Below are positions 21,540 through 31,868 of a DNA stretch of 64,000 nt, piece by piece. The DNA is from Cymodocea nodosa. Lineage: Eukaryota > Streptophyta > Magnoliopsida > Alismatales > Cymodoceaceae. The position numbers were made by a program, and so were the translations under genes. The number at the start of each line of letters is the position of its first letter. Within the stretch, counting starts at the first letter, position 1. Below the pieces are notes generated by a model. It saw nothing but the letters and a program-made list of their open reading frames with translations. It was not told the origin of the DNA and ran no database searches. The DNA is taken from NCBI GenBank assembly GCA_036874045.1, contig CM072345.1:5605501-5669500 (forward strand), in the 5' to 3' direction.

Positions 21540-22620
21540 ATCTTTTCTAACTTTTCTATTCTAGATCCTTATTCAATCAATGCTTCATAACTTATATTTT
21601 TGTCATTTATATTTTCTCCTACCTGGAAATTGTTGTTTCTCCAAGATAAATTCAGGTGATTTCTCCAATTAGGGTTATAAGAATTTCCAAAGTTATCTTT
21701 CTGGTTTCTAGCATAAATAATATCTAAATCATTAACATTTGCACTCTTTTCTACTAGTTTTTGATTTAATGATAACTCTTCTATTTTCTTTGTTAATTCA
21801 GTTAATTTAACTTCAAGCATAATGCTTGAATCTATTTCATGCATTCCCCTTGGCAATATTCTTTTATTTACAATAGCTTCAGCTAAGTTTTCCCACTGTG
21901 CAGTTCTTTTTGCAAAGTTTTCTAAGTATGCCTATGCTTCTTCACTACACAATTTTAAAAATCCATTCTGACAAGTAGATTCTAATAAAGATTTCGTTGA
22001 AACATCTATGCCTTCATAAATTATACCTATCAATTGTGCTTTACACATTGCATGATGCGGACATTAAGTCAATAAATCTTTAAATCTTTCAAAATATTTC
22101 CAAAATGATTCTCCTTGTTTTTGGCTACACATTAATATTTTCTTTTTCTTTTTAATCGTTTGATGTGTTGGATAATATTTTTCCAGAAAAACAGAACAAA
22201 ATTCAGTCCATGTAGAAATTGAATCAGGCGACAAAGTATATAACCATCTCTTAGCTGTGTCTTTTAAAGCAAAAGGGATATATCTAAGTTTAATAGCATC
22301 TATACTCATATTCGGCATTTTCATCATTTGACAAACTTCATTAAATTCTTTAAGAAAATAATAGGCATCCTCTCTTTCTAATCCATGAAAATGTGGCAAT
22401 TGACTAATATAATTAGATTTCAATTCAAACCTATCTCCCTCAAAGTTTGGCAATCGAATACATGAAGGTTCATCAATTAATTCAAGATACAAAATTTCCC
22501 CTAATAGTTTCTCTACTAGAGCAATCATATCTCCGTTCTCTTTTAAAGAAAGGTTAGCTAAACCCCTAAGGATTTCGTTAAAGTCCAATTTAGAAAATCT
22601 TTCAGTACATCTCTATGTTG
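21540..22620 (-). pseudogene. Gag capsid core of Athila type, displaced downstream in G1
   Basis: The frame 22588-22064 carries a Retrotrans_gag domain: LPHFHGLEREDAYYFLKEF, then AKRWLYTLSPDSISTWTEF and FLEKYYP. It continues with the usual tail (21856-21569) including NSYNPNWRNHLNLSWR, which matches the Athila gag pattern YNPGWRNHPNFSWR. Gag would form the particle. Normally this lies directly after the primer site and before protease, but here it lies between the env-like region and the F-box gene, while the 5' frames of both G1 and G2 lack it. A paired-word array lies upstream (23030-23215). Broken, with a few breaks. Confidence 0.85.
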
Positions 22621-23639
22621 AATAATCCTGTGTAGGTGTTCTTACTAATCATTTAGTGATAGGAGAACGAATCCATGTGCTCATAAACTCTTAACATAAA
22701 ATAAAATAATAGAGGATTAATTACGTACCAGTCTAAAGCTTTATATTCAGTAGATAGTTGTTGACGGATGAAGTTAAATCAGCTACTTCTCCTTCTAGTT
22801 CCCCAACGAATTTTCTTTTCTCAAATGTTGGTAACTTGTAAACAACATCCTGTTCTATATTTATAATACATGTCCATAAAGCAAATGAATCTCGTTGCAA
22901 GAACGTGTCTTGTAACGTGTAGTATGGTTCCTATTTTTATGGGTACGTGTGCCACTTCTAATTTCAAATTACAATAACCGCTAAACCCACGAAGTTTTGT
23001 TTGTGGCTAAAAGAATAACCGTTTAGCTTAATCCACGAACTAACATCGTTGAGTTACAGATAACTCAACGAAATAACTTCAGTTACTACTGCTAACTCCA
23101 CGGACTAACTTCGTTGAGTTACAGATAACTCAACGGAGTGACCTTATATTATATTATTGACCTCGTGGAGTTAAGGTTAACTCAACGGACTTACTTCGTT
23201 GAGTTAACACTTAGCAACCTCTAAGTTTACTCCTCGTATTAACTTCTATACTTTTCTTCTCTCCTGCATTTTTCCAACTTAAATAAAATTAAATACATGT
23301 CATTAATGCAGCATTCTAATTAAAACTCATTTACATCTAAACATTATATAAATATTTAACTTATAGTTCATTTCATGTTGTGTAGAATTTTATATTTTAC
23401 TTGGCAGCATGTAGATATTTTCAGGCATTAATTAGTTATTGTGCCTTTAATCTTATCATTCAGCAGATTACATAATGTTCAAACAGTTATTTAATATTCA
23501 AGATAGTTCATCCAATACATCATTCTCAAACACAAATGCAAAAACATCTGATAAACATACATTCATTTATATGAATAGTGTATATTACAATCAGTTAGAT
23601 ATTTTTCATACAAATATATACAATTACAAGTAGACGAAC
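22621..23639. other. Intergenic region of G1 with paired-word array
   Basis: About 1 kb without coding signal. At 23040-23215 there are at least four hairpin-capable pairs, such as CGTTGAGTTA...TAACTCAACG (two copies, with CAGA between arms), CTCGTGGAGTTA...TAACTCAACG, and TTCGTTGAGTTAAC. Similar pairs occur in the LTRs and before the other accessory frames. The rest is AT-rich and featureless. Confidence 0.7.
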
Positions 23640-24090
23640 AATACAATTTTAATCTTTTCTCCTAAGTTCATCTATTTCCTTCTAGAGATTTTCTAATTGT
23701 TGCTCTTATTGGTTAATCCTTTCTATAGCTCCTGTAATTCCTCTAAAAGGTTCAGCAATCTCTACAGCTATATAATTTTTGTATTCTTTCACTGAAATAG
23801 TTCTTGATTTGATATTTTTAGATGCCCATTTTGTGAAATCAATACAGTCCACCATCAATAGTGGAATCAGATCTCCATAAAATAATTTCTTCTTTACTAT
23901 TTTCAGCTTGGAGACAAAAACTACAAACCAATTTATCTGAATTCTGTTCACAACTGCATATGTGGCCTACTTGACAAATTGACTCAGTTCTATATCATGG
24001 CCTTGTCATTGGTAGACATTCTTAATTAGAATGTTTGCTATCATGTGTGCTGTACCATTTAGCTACTTTAGTCTATTTACTAACGGCACA
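23640..24090 (-). pseudogene. C-terminal part of env-like frame of G1
   Basis: On the minus strand, NRIQINWFVVFVSKLKIVKK and LFYGDLIPLL resemble the plant 'putative plant transposon protein' domain (Pfam PF20167) found in Athila env-like frames. The assignment is from memory of the pattern. The frame ends near 23640 in a run rich in Glu/Leu. Its upstream side is cut at 24090 by an LTR of the same family. An inverted copy of the same domain lies at 24889-25222. Fossil. Confidence 0.55.
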
Positions 24091-24888
24091 TGTTTGGATT
24101 TTCCCAGCACTACACTAGAAAAACTTGGATTTGTTACTTCTGTTTTACTTAATTAATTTATCTTTATGCCTATTCTTTCTTTTAGAAGTAAACAAACAAC
24201 CTTTAATACAATTTAGATATTAATTCCAATTTATACTTTAACTGCAAGTGCACAGTGTCTATTGTATCAGTGTGCAAGTACAGGTCGATCCCACAAGGAA
24301 TTGCTAATGAATTTGAGAACTGTTCGTTTGTTAACAATCAAATTTATATATTCAATAAGCTCTCCGTTGACTTACAGTTAACTCAACGGACTAAGTTTGT
24401 TGACTTATGGATAACTCAGCGAACTAACCTCGTGGACTTAAGTTAACTCTACGAGCTTGACTTTTCTTTTTAATACTACTATTTACAGAGGAATTCAGAC
24501 AACCATTGGGCGATTCCACAGATTGTAAATAACATCAATTAAGCTCTTTAATGCTAGTTAATATTGGATTTATCATTAAGCAATACTAACATTCAGATAA
24601 TTCAAACAGTAACCATTAAAATCTTTAAGTCTTTTGAACGAACCAATTTCAGTAAACTGTAAAACTAAAATAAACATAAAATAATCACAAAACTAATACA
24701 GATAACATTAATCACGATACAACACAAACAATACAACACTCAAATACAACATACAAACATAGATAAATTGTTTTTGGTATTTTTGTTTTAATATGAACAT
24801 GGAAATGGGTGACAGGTGAAATGTAAAGTAATCTCACTTGACAGTAAATACTTCCGACACTACTTGCAACGCGATTACACCACTGAAA
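24091..24888 (-). repeat. Truncated 3' LTR of G2
   Basis: Begins at a genuine LTR end (TGTTTGGATTTTCCC, compare TGTTCGTGTTTTCCC at 31869) and aligns with 31869-32660, then stops near 24888 inside the LTR. It lies in env-like sequence of G1 on the left and abuts an inverted env-like segment on the right. It keeps the paired words CCGTTGACTTA...TAACTCAACGG. Confidence 0.85.
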
Positions 24889-25222
24889 ATTAAATATTTG
24901 GTTTAAAGAATGAAGGAACAAAAATTTTGGAGGATACAACTACAGTTGAATGGACTGAGCAGCAAATTAAGGATTGTTTAGCTATCAATCCTGGTGTGCC
25001 ATTATTAAACAGATTGAAGCATTTAAATGGTAAAGCACACATGGTAGCTAACATTCTGATTAAGAATGTCTATCAACGACAGGGCCATGACATAAAATTA
25101 AGTCAATTTGTCAAATGGGCCACGTATGCAGTTGTAAATAAGATCCAAATAAATTGGTCTGCAGTTTTTATCTCCAAGCTTAAAACAGTAAAGAAGAAAT
25201 TATTTTATAGAGATTTGATTCC
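24889..25222 (+). pseudogene. Inverted segment of env-like domain
   Basis: On the plus strand: IFGLKNE, WTEQQIKDCLAINPG, LNGKAHMVANILIKNVYQRQ, FVKWATYAVVNKIQINWSAV, LFYRDLIPLL. This is the same domain as on the minus strand at 23850-24090 and, diverged, at 53540-53800. Its direction is opposite to the rest of the element, so this piece has been inverted or re-inserted. It begins where the truncated LTR stops. Fossil. Confidence 0.7.
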
Positions 25223-26441
25223 ACTGCTGAGGAGTTTCTTGCTCTTCAGTGGAATCTGTGAAATTATTTTTGTCCAAATGGCTTCTTTCAGCCTCTTTAT
25301 TTTCTACTCTTTCTTCTTCCTCCTGACTAACAATCTGTTCTATTACTGTTCTTTTTGATTCTGTAACAGATTGGGATGGAGTCACGGGCAATTCAGTTTC
25401 TACCCTAATTTCTGTTTCTTCTTGTACAGGCTGCAAACTAATTTCAGCCTAATTTTTTTCTTTTCTTTGCTCCTCCTACTCCTCCTTAGATTCGGATAGC
25501 AGGTTAATAAAAATCTGCTCCATAGGCCCTGTAAAAATTGGTACTTCAGATTTAATTTCTTTATAATCAGGCACTTTTTCTTTTTCTTTCTTTTTTCTGA
25601 TTAGTTGTGCCTGTTCTTCCTCTTCATCTTCTGAAATTAAATCTACAAAAATAGGATCTGCAGGCTTTCGAACCACAGGTACTGGCTCTTCCTGTTTAAT
25701 TCTTCCAATAATTGTTGGTCTAGAAGGACCAGCTTCAGCTTCTCTTACAGCATCTCTAACAGCAGTTCTAGTAGTAACTTCTTGATGCTATTCCACTTTA
25801 ATTTTATATTGGGCTTTCAACTTTTCTGTAGCCCTCTTTTTGTACAGTGCATGAAACACCAGATGTGCTTTAGCCACTGCCAAATCTTCTGATTCTCCTT
25901 GGTTTTTTCCGACTTGAACTAGTTCTGCAAATTCTCTTATTTCTTCTTTAGTCGAAGGCCCCATCATTTCTGCTCGTGTCAATGGCTTAAATGGTAGAAC
26001 TGAAGGTCCAAACTACTGCTCCTCAGGAACAGGTCTTTCAGCAGTTGGTTCCTCTCGTTCTTCAGTTGCCTCTTCATTTGCTTTCCTTTCTTGCTCCTAG
26101 ATCACCCGTTTAGCTTGTGTACAGATTCGTCTTTTGAACCAGAGTCGGGACTTACACTGGATTAATTCTAGGGCAACTTCATTACTTAGCCTTATTTGTC
26201 TTTCCTTGCTTACAGCTATTTCTGTTGCTATTCTGATTCGTGTTTCCATTATTTGAGGTATTCGTATTTCTATATCTACTAAATCTCTTCTCAACTTGAA
26301 AAGTTCTGATTCTACCTTCTGTAGCTCTTTCTCTCTTGTCGTATTTCTGATCTTCTACTATGTGTGCCACTCTTCTGATTCCTTCAGAAATTCTGATGTA
26401 TCAACAACATCTTCCCAGAATTCAGGCGTCATCTTCATCAT
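25223..26441 (-). pseudogene. N-terminal part of env-like frame of G2
   Basis: Starts near MMKMTPEFWEDVV (26441) and is followed by low-complexity, highly charged sequence: Arg/Ile/Glu-rich (26097-26370), then an acidic run (DLISEDEEEEQAQL, near 25600) and Glu-rich segments to 25223. In its place after integrase it corresponds to the third, env-like frame of Athila elements; function in the family is not established. Broken, about six breaks. A paired-word array lies 190 bases upstream. Confidence 0.55.
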
Positions 26442-26628
26442 CGTGGAGTTACACAACAGCACGTAATCGCTTTGATTTCTACTGTTTTAGATTCTAAATG
26501 ATTTGTCGGATAATGCCCCCAAAACCCTAGGTTTTAGTTTAAATAAGCACTAAGTTTAGGCAGGTAATCGGGTCATTTCTCGAACCAACTATTACTATTT
26601 TATCTGCGGTCTTACCTACAGTACTCCT

Positions 26629-26726
26629 TTGTGTTACAAGTAACTCAACGGAATAAGCTCGTTGACTAACTCAAGACTTAACGGAGTAAGCTCGTTGAGT
26701 TAAGCGTAACTCAACGGACTCCCCAT
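26629..26726. promoter_or_regulatory. Paired-word array upstream of env-like frame
   Basis: Within 100 bases: GTAACTCAACGG, CTCGTTGACTAA, CTCGTTGAGTTA, GTAACTCAACGG. It lies about 190-280 bases upstream of the frame start at 26441. Confidence 0.65.
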
Positions 26727-26778
26727 ACAAGTGAATATAATAATAAAAATATTACAAAGAATAGTTTTTCTTTTTTTA

Positions 26779-27056
26779 CAGGTTTAACCGATACTATGCT
26801 TCGGTCAGACCTAAATATTTTTTATTTTTTTATCTTTCTTTCGGTTGAACCGATACTATGTTTCGGTAAAACAAAATTTTTTTCTAAAAATTAATATATA
26901 ATTTTTTTTTTTCCGGTTTAACCGATACTATGCTTCGGTAAAACCAATATTTTTTTAATGTTCCGGTCATACTGATGCTATGCTTCGGTCAGACCTAAAT
27001 ATTTTTTAATTTTCCGGCCATACTGATGGATCCAGTCGGTTGAACCGCAACTATTT
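26779..27056. repeat. Hairpin-forming repeat array between pol and env-like frame
   Basis: Five or six diverged copies of AACCGATACTATGCTTCGGT separated by T-rich spacers. Flanking bases extend each into a stem, for example GGTTTAACCG pairing with CGGTAAAACC across an ATACTATGCTT loop (about 26916-26947). Later copies are changed (CATACTGATGCTATGCTTCGG). Not seen elsewhere in the window. Confidence 0.8.
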
Positions 27057-27078
27057 TTATGTTTTATAAATATTTTTA

Positions 27079-27100
27079 ATATATATATTATATATATATA

Positions 27101-27131
<31 letters not shown>
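27079..27131. repeat. AT dinucleotide repeat
   Basis: A run of about 50 bases of alternating AT with two interruptions, immediately downstream of the integrase end of G2. Confidence 0.95.
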
Positions 27132-27152
27132 AACATAAAAACTGATTTCTTA

Positions 27153-30100
27153 CTAAGTAAAACTTGAGTAGTCCTCTACTCTGATTTCTTCTATAATTCC
27201 AAATGAGCTTTTTGGTGTTTTAAGAATAGGTTTAAGTCTTTGTCCATTTACTTTAAATATATTCTGATTTTTAGGATTTTCAATTTCAATAGCTCCATAA
27301 GGATAAACATTCCAAACTATGTAAGGTCCTGCCCATCTAGATCTTAATTTTCCTAGATGGTTATGGAGTCTAGCCATATAAAGTTATACTTCTTGTCCTA
27401 TTTCAAAGTTTTTAGGAATAATTTTTCTATCATGCTAGAATTTAATTCTCTCTTTTTCTCTTACAGTCTTTGAATAAGGTTCATTTCTAAATTCTTCTAA
27501 TTCAATTAGTTGCATTTTCCTATTTTCAGCAACTTGATTTAAATTAGTGTTCAGAGTTTTTAATGCCCAATAAGCTTTATGTTCTATTTCAGCAGGTAAA
27601 TGACAACTTTTTCCATATACTAGCCTAAAAGGTGACATACCTAAGCTCGTTTTATAAGCAGTTTTATAAGCCCAAAGTGCATCAATCAATCTATTAGCCC
27701 AATCTATTCTAGTAGGATTTACTACTTTTTCCAAGATTAATTTAATTTGTTTGTTTGCACTTTCTACTTGTCCACTTGTTTGCGGATGATATGATGTTGC
27801 AATTTTGTGGTTTACTCCATATTTCTTCATTAAGGCTTCAAAACTTCTATTACAGAAATGAGTTCCTCTATCACTGATAATAGCTTTACGTATTCCAAAT
27901 CTGGCAAATATATTTGTTCTTATAAATTGTATTACCACTTTGTTATCATTAGTTTTTGTAGGAATAGCTTCTATCCATTTAGATACATAATCCACCCCCA
28001 ACAATATGTAATTAAATTGATTAGATATAGGAAATGGACCCATAAAATCTATTCCCCACACATCAAAGATTTCAACCTCAACAATAGGATTTAGAGGCAT
28101 CATATTCCTCTTTGATATTCTTCCTATTTGTTGACATCTTAAACAACTTAAGCAATATTTATGAGCATCTTTGAATAGTGTTGGCAAATAAAACCCATAT
28201 TGTAGAATTTTTGCAGCAGTTTTCCCTGAACCAAAATGTCCTCTACAAGCTTGGTCATGACAGAAAGACAATATGCTCGAATATTCAGTTTCTGGAACAC
28301 ACCTCCTTAAAACTAGATCAGGACATTTCTTAAATAAGTAAGGGTCTTCCCAATTGTAATATTTTACTCTTGAGAAAAACAATTTCTTATCCCGTCTATT
28401 CCAATCCTTAGGTGTTAAACCAGTAACTAAGTAATTAACTATGTCTACATACCAAGGCATTGTGTTGATGGTCATTAATTGTTCATCAGGAAAATTATCC
28501 TTAATTTCAATATTTGATTTTTCTATTTGTAATCTTGATAAATGATCTGCTACTACATTCTCACAACCTTTTTTATCTTTAATTTCTAGATCGAATTCCT
28601 GCAATAATAATATCCATCGGATCAATCTAGGTTTAGTTTCTTTTTTCTTTATTAGATGTTTTAGAGTTGAATGATCCGTGTATACTATTACTTTAGCTCC
28701 AATCAAATATGATCTAAACTTTTCTAAAGCAAACACAACAGCTAATAATTCTTTTTCAGTAGTTGTGTAATTAACTTGAGCATCATTTAAGGTTTTGCTT
28801 GCATAATGAATCACTCTAGGAGATTTTTCTATTTTCTGTCCTAACACTGCTCCTACAACAAAATCAGAAGCATCGCACATTAATTCGAATGAATGGTTCC
28901 AATTAGGTGCTTGAATTATAGGAGTTGAAATTAAGCTAGTCTTAAGTCTAAAAAATGCTTCCTTGCAATTTTTATCAAAGTTAAATGGAACATCTTTTAA
29001 TAGATTAGTTAAAGGTCTAGCTATCTTGCTAAAGTCTTTAATAAATCTTCTATAAAAACCAGCATGTCCTAGAAATGATCTAATGTCTTTTACTGATTTA
29101 GGTTCTAGTAGATTAGAAATTACTTCTATTTTAGCTTTATCTACTTCCAACCCTTTTTTAGAAACAACATGCCCTAAAACTATTCCTTGTTTAACCATGA
29201 AGTGACATTTTTTCCAATTTAAAACCAGATTTTTTTCCACACACCGTTTTAATATTTAGTCTAAATTGCTTAAACACACTTCATATGAGTTGCCATATAC
29301 AGTAAAATCATCCATAAATATTTCTAAAAATTCATCAGTCATTCCAGTAAATATGCCCTGCACACACCTTTGGAAGGTAGCTGGTGCATTGCATAATCCG
29401 AATGGCATTCTTTTAAAAGCATAAGTTCCATTAGGACAGGTGAAAGTTGTTTTCTCTTGATCCTCTAATGCTATTGAAATTTGATTATACCCTAAATACC
29501 CGTCTAGGAAACAAAAATATTATTGCCCTGCTAATCTTTCCAGCATTTGATCTATAAAAGGTAAGGGAAAATGATCTTTCCTAGTCACAGCATTCAGCTT
29601 TCTATAGCCTATACATACTCTCCAGCCTGATTGAATTCTAGTAGGTATAAAGTCTTGACTTTCATTCCTAATAACTGTTAATCCTGATTTCTTGGGAACT
29701 ACATGGATTGGACTAACCCATGAGCTATCAAAAATCGGATATATTATATCATTATCTAACCATTTAACTATTTCCTTCCTGATTACTTCCTTAAGGTTTG
29801 GATTTAATCTCCTCTCAGGAATTCTAACAGGTTTAGCATTCTCTTCTAAATATATGTGGTGACAGCATAAAGTTGAACTTAACCCTTTTATATCAGTCAT
29901 AGTCCATCTTATTGCTTCTTTATAACTTTTTATTACCTCTTTTAATTTAGCTATTTGATCCTCTTTCAAATCTGAAGCAATAATGATTGAATAGGTCCGT
30001 TTATCTTCTAGAAATATATAGGTTAATTTAGGAGGTAAAAGTTTTAATTCTAGATGCTGCCCATCAGAAGCTAAAGCTCCTAATTGAACATCATCATTTT

Positions 30101-31709
30101 TTAAATTAATTTCTTCCTAATCTCCTTCTATATTTATGCTTTCACTTTCTTCTAAAGTTTCAAAATTGATTTGCCTATTTAATTCTTCTTGAATCACATC
30201 ATCTAACATATCTCCTTCATCCTCTAAAAAGTCTATGGTATGTAAGGACATTTCTAACTCCTCAAACCTTTCTGGTTTGAAAATATTTAATTAAGTATCC
30301 TCATTACCATATGCTAATTTCATTACTCCAGTTTTACAATTTATAAAGGCCCTTGATGTTGCTAAAAATGGCCTTCCCAAAATTAAAGATGTATCACTAT
30401 TTTTATGCTTAATTTGTTGGGAATCCAAAATTACAATATCAATAGGATATATAAAATTCTTGATTTTAATTAAGGCATCCTCTATTTTTCCTCTAAGGTA
30501 TCTTATACTTCTATCAGCCAATTGAATAACCGTACTAATAGGAGTTAAGCCTTCTAATCCTAAGGATGCAAATATATCACTTGGCATAACATTTATACCT
30601 GCACCTAAGTCTATTAAGGTTCTTTCTAGAATGGTATTTCCTATGGTGCATGATATAACAGGGATTCCAGGATCAGATAACTTTTTAAGAATTTGTGGCA
30701 GAAATAGGTAACTACTTTGCTCAGCTAAAAAGACCTTTCTAAGAACTTTTCGCTCTCTTTTCTTAGTACACCAATCCTTCAGAAATTTAGCACAAGGTGG
30801 AATATTCTGCAATAGATCTAACAAAGGAATGTTAACTTGTACTTTTTCAAAAATTTCTCTTATTTTTTCTTGTTTTTCAGGAATTGTTTGTTGTAATCTT
30901 TCAAGATAGGGTGCAAAAGATTTTGATTTCAAAGACTCTTTTTCTTTCAGTTGATTTGTTTGATCATTTTTAGCTTCAATTACAGATTCAAATTGTTCTT
31001 CAGTGATTTCTAGATTTTCAGCTATTACATTTTCATTATCATTTTGATTTTTACTCTTGTCCACCTTCATATCATTTTCATTTTGAGTTCTTGGTGGTAT
31101 ATCATTTCCAAATCTTAATGTTACACATACATCTTCCAGATTTTCGTTACTTTCATGATGTTTTTGTATATCATTTTCGTGATTATGATCTTCAATTGTT
31201 TTTAGTTTTAAAGTGCATTCTTTAAATTCTCTTACATTTGTGTTTTCTGTTTGTTGTATATTTTACAAGTTGTGCAGGTTTATAACATTATAATTTTCAT
31301 TGTCCTGTTGTAAAACTTGTATTTTCATTGCATTTTTATCTAATGCTTTTAATTTTGTTTCCAGATAATCTAATTTCATTGCATTCAATTTTTGATCAAT
31401 TTTCTTTATGGCTTTTTCAGTTTTGTAAATTATATCCTGTTTAGGTTCTGAATATGCCTCCTTATAGTTTAATTGGTTGACTTCTTGTTGTTGACACACC
31501 AAGTATTCCAGTTTGTCCAGATTTTGCTCTATACTATGCTCCAGTCTGTCATAGCTATCCCAAACTTCAATGTCTCTCATCATATTACACATTCTATACT
31601 GACCATCAGTTGGGTAAACTATAGGATTCTCATACTCGGCTCTATTATATTGAGGATAATTCATTTGTTGTTCATGGGATCTATCAATCTGTAAATGTCT
31701 CAATTTCAA
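27153..31709 (-). pseudogene. Pol block of G2 (gag-tail, protease, RT, RNase H, integrase)
   Basis: From high to low coordinates: a Gln/Asn/Lys-rich coiled frame without a capsid core (31709-31263), the region FLKDWCTKKRERKVLRKVFL, protease with LIDLGAGINVMPSDIF (about 30580-30620; DLGAG is usual in Athila-like elements), RT (from about 29900; catalytic part near 29300), RNase H ([16 protein letters not shown], near 28850), integrase zinc finger ([10 protein letters not shown]...[11 protein letters not shown], near 28120-28260), core [10 protein letters not shown] and a C-terminal part with GKLRSRWAGPYIV and FKVNGQRLKP (27377-27153). Fossil with about eight breaks. Confidence 0.92.
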
Positions 31710-31844
31710 ACAATCAGAAATCTTTAAGCATAAGCATATGCCATATTCTCAATTACAGAAGAAAACACACAACTCTAACTATTAAAATGAAACAGCTCTA
31801 ACAGTTGCTTATATCTATTCAATTCAGTTCAATTCAATTCAATT

Positions 31845-31861
31845 CCCCAGCAACGGCGCCA
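31845..31861 (-). other. Primer-binding site of G2
   Basis: Plus-strand CCCCAGCAACGGCGCCA equals the 3' end of plant tRNA-Asp (CCCCGGCAACGGCGCCA) with one change, so the minus strand can bind that tRNA. A tRNA-Asp type site is known for Athila-like elements. Confidence 0.9.
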
Positions 31862-31868
31862 TAAAACT

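Noticed and set aside
27079-27131. AT repeat as a centromere or origin signal
   Set aside because: A short simple repeat inside a retroelement; no further support.
31845-31861. Possible tRNA-Asp gene
   Set aside because: Only the last 17 bases of the tRNA match and the place is exactly beside an LTR end; it is a primer-binding site.
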